The translations under genes and the position numbers were made by a program. From contig JAJZSH010000001.1 of the NCBI GenBank assembly GCA_021822005.1, forward strand, positions 9,592 through 59,654: a stretch of DNA of 50,063 nt, given 5' to 3'. Positions 44,300-50,063 of the stretch are shown one piece after another. The notes under the pieces were generated by a model. That model saw only the letters and a program-made list of their open reading frames with translations, was not told where the DNA came from and did no database searches. How positions within the stretch are numbered: position 1 is the stretch's first letter; every line of letters starts with the position of its first letter. Origin of the DNA: Deltaproteobacteria bacterium. GTDB taxonomy: Bacteria > Desulfobacterota > Desulfobulbia > Desulfobulbales > Desulfurivibrionaceae.

Positions 44300-44601
44300 G
44301 GCCGCCTTATCCTGAAAAAATCCCAGTCGGCTCTCACCATCTGACAGCCGAGACCGCGGGTTCTGTCCATTGTCCGCTCACCCGGCGGGCCTGGACCTCA
44401 GCCGGAAACCTCTCGTAACAGTAGCAGGCCTGTGCCCAACCGGCAATCAGAACTTTGCCGGGGGAAAGAAGAGAACGGACGCCTTCCGCAAAAAGAATAT
44501 GTGCGGGCAGGTCGGGCAGTATGGTATAGTCCTTGCCTTGTTGTTCCTCTTGTCCGGAACATGCCGGGATTCCCGTCGGCGAGACCTCTTTTCCCCACAC
44601 A
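44300..44601. other. Divergent intergenic region
   Basis: About 300 bases between the regulator (minus) and the phosphotransferase (plus). It should hold both promoters, but no clear operator repeat or -35/-10 pair stands out, and no gene is evident. Confidence 0.4.
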
Positions 44602-46362
44602 ATGACCATGCCCCCAACCTTGCGCCCATATTTCTCCCGGCTGAAATCCCTTACGATAAACCGCTATGCCGCATTCCTGCTCTTTCTTCTCGGCTATACG
44701 GAGATTCTCCAGCAGCACGGCGGCCTGCCTTCATTGTTGCCGGCCTGGCGCCTGGAAATCCCCCTGCTCCTCTATCTCTATTTCTTTCTCAATCAGCTTC
44801 TCCGCAGATCACGCCTGCAACCGCTGGTGGCCGCGGCGCCGCTCGTCCTGTTTTACGGAGTGTTCGATGCCTACTACATCATGTTTGGCCGGATGTTGCG
44901 CATCACCGAAATAACCGAACTGCCGGAGATGTTTCAGGTGCTCCCCCCCCTGGCCATCGCCCTGATCGGGGCGCTGATCGGCCTTCCCCTGCTGGCCTTT
45001 CTCGCTTCCCTTGAATTGCGCACACGACGGGCGACCATGGCCATGGCCTCGCTGCCTCTCCTGGCGCTGTTGTTGATGGTGGAAATGACCCCGAATTTCT
45101 TCATAGCGGCTTTCCAGGAAAGCCAGCAGGAGATCGTCTTCTATTCCGACACGGCCAGCGCCCGCAACAACGGTCGCCTGAGCATGATGCTGTACAATGA
45201 GGCCAGGCGGAAAAGCTGCCGTGGAAAAATTGCCGGACATCAGATGAACCCCGCTTCCCTGATTGATTTCGACAAAGTGGTTGCCGGGCTCAAAGCCCAG
45301 CAGAAAAAAAGGAATATCCACCTGATCGTTCTTGAGAGCTTTCTGGACCCCGGGCTTTTGAAGGAAGCCCGATTTTCCCGCAACCCTGCCCATCCCGCCT
45401 TCAGCAAACTGCTTGCAAAAAAAGGGGGTATTTCCATCTCGCCGGTGTTTGCCGGGGGCACTGCCCAGGCCGAGTTCGAGGTTCTCTGCGGGGCTCCGGC
45501 CCTGCGGGAGTTTTCCGGCATTGAGTTCGATGTGTTCACCGGGGCCAAGACCACCTGTCTCCCCCATATTCTCTCCCAGGGCGGCTACGAGACCAACGCC
45601 ACCAACTCCTACAAACCTGATTTCTTTAACTCAACCAACGCCTATACCGGGATTGGCTTTGAGAAAAGGTACTACCCGCAGGAATTCGCCGCAGGCTACG
45701 ACACGTATTTCTCCACGGGGGATGTGACGGAGGAGGATTATATGTTCGATGGGGTGCTTTTCTCCCAGAACCTGGAATTCATCACCAGACGGATCAGGGA
45801 AAACCCGAAGCTCCCCATCTTCAACTATGTTATCGGCATGTACGGGCACAGCCCCCACGACCTCAACCTCGGCAAACGGCCAAAGATCATCGAAATGCTC
45901 GGGAAATTCCGGGACGAGGGGCTGGAGAAAGCCGTCAACCAGTACTACTACCGCACCGAGGCCATCGCCACCTTTGTAAAGGGGTTGATCGCGGCAGACC
46001 CGCAGTCGCTGATCATCCTGGTGAGCGACCATCTGCCAAGCCTCTCGGGAAGCCAAACCTACAAGGAACTCAACTATCTCGGCGGAACCGTGGAAGCCAC
46101 CTTTCTCAACCGGATATTCATCATCGAAAACGGCCGCCCTGTGCGGCAGAACACCATCCATCATTTCGACATTCCCCGCATCATCCTCAACTACGCGACC
46201 AGGGGGAAATACTGCCAGGAACATGACTGCAACTTCACGACCCACGACACCCCGGTTGCCAGAAACGCTTACCGGGACGACTACCTGGACATCATGTCCC
46301 AGGCCATGGACGCCGCCTCAGCCATCCGCATGATCGGCTCAAAGACGCAGTGCGTGCAATAA
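44602..46362 (+). CDS. LTA synthase-type membrane sulfatase-fold phosphotransferase (2)
   Basis: 586 residues: four or five N-terminal membrane segments (to ~165) and a periplasmic alkaline-phosphatase-superfamily domain with VLESFLDP (metal Glu), a candidate nucleophile Thr in GGTAQAEFEV, MYGHSPHD and VSDHLPS (metal Asp-His). Distinct in sequence from the protein at 39934-42015 but of the same class. Start ATG 44602 is chosen as the first Met before the hydrophobic region; the ribosome site is weak and 44608 is equally possible. The collapsed group II intron begins about 14 bases after its stop. Confidence 0.82.
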   Translation: MTMPPTLRPYFSRLKSLTINRYAAFLLFLLGYTEILQQHGGLPSLLPAWRLEIPLLLYLYFFLNQLLRRSRLQPLVAAAPLVLFYGVFDAYYIMFGRMLRITEITELPEMFQVLPPLAIALIGALIGLPLLAFLASLELRTRRATMAMASLPLLALLLMVEMTPNFFIAAFQESQQEIVFYSDTASARNNGRLSMMLYNEARRKSCRGKIAGHQMNPASLIDFDKVVAGLKAQQKKRNIHLIVLESFLDPGLLKEARFSRNPAHPAFSKLLAKKGGISISPVFAGGTAQAEFEVLCGAPALREFSGIEFDVFTGAKTTCLPHILSQGGYETNATNSYKPDFFNSTNAYTGIGFEKRYYPQEFAAGYDTYFSTGDVTEEDYMFDGVLFSQNLEFITRRIRENPKLPIFNYVIGMYGHSPHDLNLGKRPKIIEMLGKFRDEGLEKAVNQYYYRTEAIATFVKGLIAADPQSLIILVSDHLPSLSGSQTYKELNYLGGTVEATFLNRIFIIENGRPVRQNTIHHFDIPRIILNYATRGKYCQEHDCNFTTHDTPVARNAYRDDYLDIMSQAMDAASAIRMIGSKTQCVQ

Positions 46363-46375
46363 GGACGCTCACCCC

Positions 46376-46921
46376 ACGGTCGGGTAGGAGGCGGGGGCAC
46401 CCCGCCGTTCTCCCACACCACCGGACGTGCGGTTCCGCATCCGGCGGTTCATGAAAAACACTGGAATCGTCGCACCATATCGAGCAGCGACACCAGACCC
46501 CAAACGATCATGGGCCACGCACCTTCTTCCTGCAACCCCGCTTTCATCGGGTTCATCGCGCGGACATGGGCGCGTTTCCACTGTCGCCACAAGCATGCAG
46601 CGCAGTTTGCGCCGCAGCCGGCCATCGAAGTCCTCCAACACGCCCTTGGTCTGGGTCAGCTTGAAGTAGGCTGCCCGACCGCGGAGCACCGGATTCAACT
46701 CCCCGATGGCGCCAGCCACACTGCGCCCACGCGCACCTCTTCGTCAGGCCAGCGCTTCGGGGTCTCGCGCTGCTCGCTTACCTGCCTTCGGCCTCCTTCA
46801 GATCCGCAGTCACCCGCGACACCCTCGGAGTCTGCGCTTACCTGCCGTTCGGCCAACTCTTCCCCTTGCCGGGCGAGGAGAGGACTTGCATCTCCAACTG
46901 AGTGCGCCCTGCCGGGCGCAC
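46376..46921 (-). mobile_element. Collapsed group IIC intron
   Basis: The minus strand begins with GTGCG (46921) and a domain-I-like region (GTGCGCCCGGCAGGGCGCAC hairpin, GCAAGTCCTCTCC, CGCCCGGCAAGGGGAAG). It ends with a domain V hairpin (46417-46449, CCGGATGCGG / CCGCACGTCCGG) and a domain VI stem (46382-46413). Only the last part of the maturase gene lies between. The first base follows the T-run of the cytochrome terminator, the expected target of bacterial class C introns. Domains II-III and nearly all of the reverse transcriptase are missing, so it cannot be mobile alone. Confidence 0.8.
46451..46719 (-). pseudogene. Group II intron reverse transcriptase/maturase, 3' fragment
   Basis: Encodes the start of the group II maturase C-terminal domain (GELNPVLRGRAAYFKLTQTK, LRRKLRCML), then shifts frame. 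In the other frame the sequence continues as the expected WRQWKRAHVRAMNPMKAGL...VSLLDMVRRFQCFS and a stop just before domain V. One extra T in ATGCTTGTGG explains the shift. No RT catalytic domain (YADD) remains. Confidence 0.75.
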
Positions 46922-46922
46922 C

Positions 46923-46964
46923 AAAAAAAAGGGAGGCCCGGCAACCGGAAACCTCCCCTTTCAT
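46923..46964 (-). terminator. Rho-independent terminator of the cytochrome gene
   Basis: Minus strand: GGGAGG-TTT-CCGG-TTG-CCGG-G-CCTCCC followed by eight T residues. The intron starts two bases after the T-run. The homologous terminator of the stub gene is at 49071-49111. Confidence 0.85.
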
Positions 46965-47003
46965 TTCTCAGATATGGTACTGCTTACTGCTCTTACTGCC
47001 TAG

Positions 47004-47172
47004 TACACATGTAACGTTTTTCATTTCGCATCCCCCTCCCTTGACGGGAGGTGGTTAGGGGGTGGGTGAAGCAACAATTGGGCGCCTACATGACGACTCC
47101 CCCCCCACCCTAACCCTCCCCCCCAAGGGGGGAGGGAAGTAATTTGAGTGTCGATTTAAGTGTTACAAGGTA
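47004..47172. mobile_element. Palindromic MITE-like element, copy 1 (in the cytochrome stop codon)
   Basis: 169 bp bounded by CTAG on both sides (47000-47003, 47173-47176), with terminal inverted repeats TACACATGTAAC and TACCTTGTAAC. The core has CCCTCCCTTGACGGGAGG, GGTTAGGGGGTGGGTG and the complementary CCACCCTAACCCTCC arms, giving a long cruciform. No coding capacity. About 95% identical to copy 2 and in the same orientation. The CTAG includes the cytochrome's TAG stop. Confidence 0.8.
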
Positions 47173-48846
47173 CTAGTACACATGGCAGGTCGTGCAGACG
47201 TAGCCCTTCGGGAGATGCTTCTTATGCACGCTCGCGGAACTTGCAGATTCCAGACTGTGGCAGGTCTTGCACAGAGTCGAGGTCGGGCTCTTCAGGCCAA
47301 CCGGGGTTTTGCTATGACACGTCCAACATTTCAACTTGCTCCGATGCTTGGAATGCGCCGACTCCCAGCTCAGCGATTTTTTGCTGTGACACATGGTGCA
47401 GGCTTTCGCCGAGGTCGGAAGCTCGTGGTAGCCCAGACTGGTAAAAGGAACCATCAGGTTGTTATGGCCGTTTAAAGTGCCATGACACTCAGCGCATTTC
47501 GGCGCCAAGGTCTTCGGATCAACACCGTGGGTGACGAGCATCTCGGCATTAGCGTTCACATAGGTGTAGCTGCCGGTCATGCCCTGGGCCTCCATGCCTT
47601 TCTGCACGGCCTGGTTATAATCGCCGGTCATGAACATCCAGAGGATCGCGGGCGGAACCATCCGGCCGTCCGCCATGATGGGCATGATCGTCTTGTGATT
47701 TTTGATGGGCACGATCTTGGACTTGCCATCAAAGATCTTCCCGTTTGCCCTGGCCATGGTGTAGCTGCCGTCGGCATTGGGGACGATGGTTTCGCCGACA
47801 TTGTACACATAGGAGGTGCCGTCAAAGAAACGGTACTCCGGTTTCACGTTGGAGGCCTTGACCTCCTCGCCGATAAAGCCACCCTGCCCGCCAAGCTGGG
47901 CCGGATTCCATACCGGGATACGGAAATCGCGGGACATCTCCGTGGCGCCGCCCTTGCCAAAGGTCTTGATATGGCAAGTCTGACAGGCTACCTGGCCTGC
48001 AGCGTGGCGGTTCATATTGGTACCGGTGGTGGAGCTGCTGTGCGGCGCGGTGCCATGGCAATCCGTACACTTCGGATCAGATGCCTCGGTCTGGCGCAGG
48101 TCAATACCACGGCCGGCAATCTTGTGTCCGCTGACGGCATGGCAGGAAGAACAGGTGAGGTTTCCACGGGTCGTGGACATATGCACATCCTGGGTGTCGG
48201 TGGGAGCCGAAGTATTCAGGCCGATATCGCCGCGCTTGGTCCAGTCCGCGCCCCCGGCCGTGGCATGACAGCGCAGGCAGGATTTCCGGGTGGGTTTATG
48301 GACGTTCTGGGCGACGTCAACCATGGTGGTGCCTGCCGGCATGGCCGCATAGTTGGGCTCGGTGAAAAAATTGCCATCGGCGTCGGTCAGGCCGAAGATA
48401 TAGGTCTTGATCTGGCCCAGGATGTTGGTCACGGTCAGGGTCTTGGTCGGGTCCATGGTGAATTTCCGCATATAGGTGTCGCTATGACACATGAGACAAT
48501 CCACATCATTTACCGAAGGCGCATGCGGGGCATTGCCGTCGGCCCGCACGTGACAGATGAAACAGGTATTCCCGGAAGACATGGCATAGGTGCAGAAGGT
48601 GTTGATTCCCTTCACCGCCTTGCCCAGCGTCTGGTTGGGGGCGTTGGTCAGCTCCGGAGTGGGGCCGGACCATTTCATGTGCAGGCTGTTGAGCATGTCC
48701 TGGGCCTGCACAGGATGGCAGGCGATACAGGTGGACGGTCCATTGTATGACGTGATGCCCGCGTGGGCCGGAAGGACCACCGCCTGGGCCTGTGTGACTC
48801 CGCACAGGATTGCCAGTGCGGAGGCCGCAAACAGAAATTTCTTCAT
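47173..48846 (-). CDS. Dodecaheme c-type cytochrome, exported
   Basis: 557 residues with a Sec signal peptide (cleavage near TQAQA, ~residue 22) and twelve CxxCH heme sites: CIACH, CFICH, CLMCH, CLRCH, CSSCH, CTDCH, CQTCH, CAECH, CTMCH, CWTCH, CKTCH, CTTCH. Additional His residues could serve as distal ligands. No membrane segment after the signal, so periplasmic or extracellular. It probably conducts electrons in anaerobic respiration or to outside acceptors; I cannot assign it to a named class. AAGGGGAG precedes the ATG. The last codon is Tyr, with TAG inside the CTAG of a MITE. A truncated paralogue lies just upstream. Confidence 0.9.
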   Translation of the reverse strand: MKKFLFAASALAILCGVTQAQAVVLPAHAGITSYNGPSTCIACHPVQAQDMLNSLHMKWSGPTPELTNAPNQTLGKAVKGINTFCTYAMSSGNTCFICHVRADGNAPHAPSVNDVDCLMCHSDTYMRKFTMDPTKTLTVTNILGQIKTYIFGLTDADGNFFTEPNYAAMPAGTTMVDVAQNVHKPTRKSCLRCHATAGGADWTKRGDIGLNTSAPTDTQDVHMSTTRGNLTCSSCHAVSGHKIAGRGIDLRQTEASDPKCTDCHGTAPHSSSTTGTNMNRHAAGQVACQTCHIKTFGKGGATEMSRDFRIPVWNPAQLGGQGGFIGEEVKASNVKPEYRFFDGTSYVYNVGETIVPNADGSYTMARANGKIFDGKSKIVPIKNHKTIMPIMADGRMVPPAILWMFMTGDYNQAVQKGMEAQGMTGSYTYVNANAEMLVTHGVDPKTLAPKCAECHGTLNGHNNLMVPFTSLGYHELPTSAKACTMCHSKKSLSWESAHSKHRSKLKCWTCHSKTPVGLKSPTSTLCKTCHSLESASSASVHKKHLPKGYVCTTCHVY

Positions 48847-49070
48847 AAATGTCTCCCCTTGCTTTTTTTTTTACAAAAAATTTTCCTTCCTCTTTTCCGC
48901 TACAACCCTGCGCCTCACCTCCTTATTTATCTCTTGGCGGCTGTGTTGGCGGGGCAGAATCGGCCTCAATCCTCATGGCGGGAAAGCACGCATTACGCCC
49001 CAACCGTATTGGGAAATATACCCAACCAGGTAATTGATTACCATCCGCGCCATTTTGCCGCAACAAAAAA
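48847..49070. other. Upstream region of the cytochrome gene
   Basis: About 220 bases between the stub gene's terminator and the cytochrome ATG. It contains an AT-rich tract (48866-48890) near the ribosome site. No recognisable regulator site or gene. Confidence 0.4.
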
Positions 49071-49111
49071 AATAGGGAGAGAACCTGACAACCGGGTTCT
49101 CTCCCTATCAC
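49071..49111 (-). terminator. Rho-independent terminator of the cytochrome stub
   Basis: Minus strand stem GGGAGAGAACC / GGTTCTCTCCC (11 bp) around CGGTTGTCA, followed by A and a T-rich run. Immediately after the stub's TGA. Homologous in position to 46923-46964. Confidence 0.85.
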
Positions 49112-49287
49112 TGCTCAGATACGGTACTGCTTACCGCCTGGAACACATGGCCGGTCGTGCAGACGTAGCCTTTCGGGAGATGTTTCTTATGCACGCTCGC
49201 AGAGCTTGCAGACTCCAGACTGTGGCAGGTCTTGCACAGAGTCGAGGTCGGGCTCTTCAGGCCCTTCGGGGTTTTGCTATGACACAT
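49108..49287 (-). pseudogene. 3' stub of a second multiheme cytochrome gene
   Basis: 59 codons homologous to the last part of the intact cytochrome, from MCHSKTPKGLKSPTSTLC to the end. The sites CKTCH and the partial first CH are kept, but the last heme site is CTTGH instead of CTTCH. The tail continues to VSEQ and TGA, unlike the intact gene, which stops at a TAG. No signal peptide or ribosome site. Best read as the remnant of a tandem duplication. Confidence 0.8.
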
Positions 49288-49352
49288 GGCCGTGGCCGGG
49301 TCAGCCGTTGTTTTCCTCTTAACAGTTGGCGACAGGAAAATCCCCTCCGCAT

Positions 49353-49390
49353 AAAAAAAGAGGGACGCGCCCAGCCGCCCTCTTTTTTTT
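49353..49390. terminator. Bidirectional-looking terminator after aroB
   Basis: AAAAAAAGAGGG (49353) and CCCTCTTTTTTT form a 12-bp stem around a GC-rich loop, with a T-run in either direction. It presumably ended aroB transcription before the MITE inserted between them. Confidence 0.8.
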
Positions 49391-49427
49391 TACCCATCTA
49401 TAAATGGCTGTAACTACCTGCCCCTAG

Positions 49428-49593
49428 TGCCATGTAACGTTTTTCATTTCGCATCCCCCTCCCTTGACGGGAGGGGGTTAGGGGGTGGGTGAAGCAACAA
49501 TTGGGCGTCTGCATGACGACTCCCCCCCACCCTAACCCTCCCCCCCAAGGGGGGGGGAACTAATTTGAGTGTCGATTTAAGTGTTACAATGTA
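49428..49593. mobile_element. Palindromic MITE-like element, copy 2 (in the aroB 3' end)
   Basis: 166 bp bounded by CTAG (49424-49427, 49594-49597), with terminal inverted repeats TGCCATGTAAC and TACATTGTAAC and the same palindromic core as copy 1. Its right end is translated as the last residues of AroB, and it supplies the TAA stop (49577-49579). Confidence 0.8.
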
Positions 49594-50063
49594 CTAGTAT
49601 TGTATCAATCAGCTCCTCGCTCACCGCATCGGTGATGACAACCTTGCCGATCTCCGTGGGCAGCACAAAAAATGGCCGTCCTCCCACGGTTTTCTTGTCT
49701 GTTTTCAGGAAGGACTTGATCTGTTGCGGAGAAAATTCCGGCGGAATCTCCGTTGGCAAGCCGTAATCGGCGATGAGCCGACATACCGTCTCGGCCTGAT
49801 CCTTGGCGAAAATCCCCTTGCCCGCCGCCAGCCGACAGGCAGCCACCATCCCCAAGCCAACCGCCATACCGTGGGCCATGGCATAGTTGGAGGCAGCCTC
49901 CACCGCATGCCCCAAAGTGTGGCCGAAATTCAAAATCCGCCGCAAATCGGCCTCGCGCTCGTCGGCAGCCACCACCGCGGCCTTGATCGCACAACAGCGG
50001 GCGATCACCTCTTCGAGCACAGCCAAATCCCTGGCCAGGATGGCCTGCCGCTGTTCGGCAAGA
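49577..50063 (-). CDS. aroB: 3-dehydroquinate synthase, C-terminal part (runs off the window)
   Basis: Second enzyme of the shikimate pathway, converting DAHP to 3-dehydroquinate. About 160 C-terminal residues are present, including the zinc/active-site block RILNFGHTLGHAVEAAS (HxxxH), the second HGMAVGLGMVAA and KTDKKTVGGRPFFVLP. The 5' part lies beyond position 50063. The end is altered. After IDTIL the frame runs into the MITE and ends VHCNT. Without the element the frame would have continued GAGSYSHL before a stop ahead of the terminator. The changed tail is probably harmless. Confidence 0.95.
   Translation of the reverse strand, partial: LAEQRQAILARDLAVLEEVIARCCAIKAAVVAADEREADLRRILNFGHTLGHAVEAASNYAMAHGMAVGLGMVAACRLAAGKGIFAKDQAETVCRLIADYGLPTEIPPEFSPQQIKSFLKTDKKTVGGRPFFVLPTEIGKVVITDAVSEELIDTILVHCNT

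Overview
The window looks like chromosomal DNA from a Desulfobacterota bacterium, most likely of the Desulfobulbales. This is an inference from family content: two 'two-CW' cysteine proteins, a DUF116 protein, a dodecaheme periplasmic cytochrome, long-form HisG, a PhnD-like binding protein with its own sensor kinase, and many signalling genes. No rRNA, tRNA or marker gene fixes the taxon. The sequence is GC-rich, gene-dense and mostly housekeeping. The unusual material lies in the intergenic DNA, which carries several families of small repeats and decaying mobile elements.

Layout. 0.1-3 kb (minus): a two-CW protein, engB, and a small Cys4 protein coupled to hisI-hisG. 3-9 kb: a 500-residue helical protein of unknown function with a small membrane protein, a Cys-tailed FKBP/SlyD-like isomerase, thiD, a glycine-zipper lipoprotein, a UPF0178 protein, a PilZ protein, a Zn-ribbon protein and cutA. 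9-14 kb: coaX-ldcA (plus) converging on a three-gene sensing module (minus): PhnD-like lipoprotein, histidine kinase, response regulator. 14-18.6 kb (minus): plsC, an 826-residue PEP-synthase-like protein without a recognisable PEP barrel, and a dual-specificity phosphatase fused to a Cys-rich YkgJ-like domain. 18.9-25 kb: a short DUF748/AsmA-like protein, a broken prmA, a rhodanese-ferritin fusion, a sterol-desaturase-type hydroxylase, a PAS-kinase-receiver hybrid and a DUF116 protein. 25.5-33.4 kb (plus): corA, then a tolC/adaptor/RND pump operon with a DUF599 protein. 33.9-38.1 kb (plus): pstS-pstC-pstA-pstB-phoU. 38.3-46.4 kb: a cmoA/methyltransferase pair and two membrane-anchored LTA-synthase-type phosphotransferases either side of an OmpR-type two-component pair. 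47-50 kb (minus): the cytochrome and the 3' part of aroB.

Repeats and mobile DNA. (1) Two copies of a ~167-bp palindromic element (47004-47172, 49428-49593), each bounded by CTAG, sit at the 3' ends of two minus-strand genes. One preserves the cytochrome stop codon. The other supplies the last codons and stop of aroB. (2) Two inverted 143-bp elements bracket pstS; one has a perfect 6-bp target duplication. (3) A CCGTTACGG-type inverted-repeat family occurs four times in intergenic gaps. (4) A collapsed group IIC intron (about 46376-46921) lies immediately after the cytochrome terminator, which is the expected target for that class. (5) A 59-codon 3' stub of a second cytochrome copy remains upstream of the intact gene.

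I see no CRISPR array, phage, tRNA or complete insertion sequence. The less familiar gene sets worth attention are the PEP-synthase-like/phosphatase-YkgJ pair and the PhnD-kinase-regulator module.
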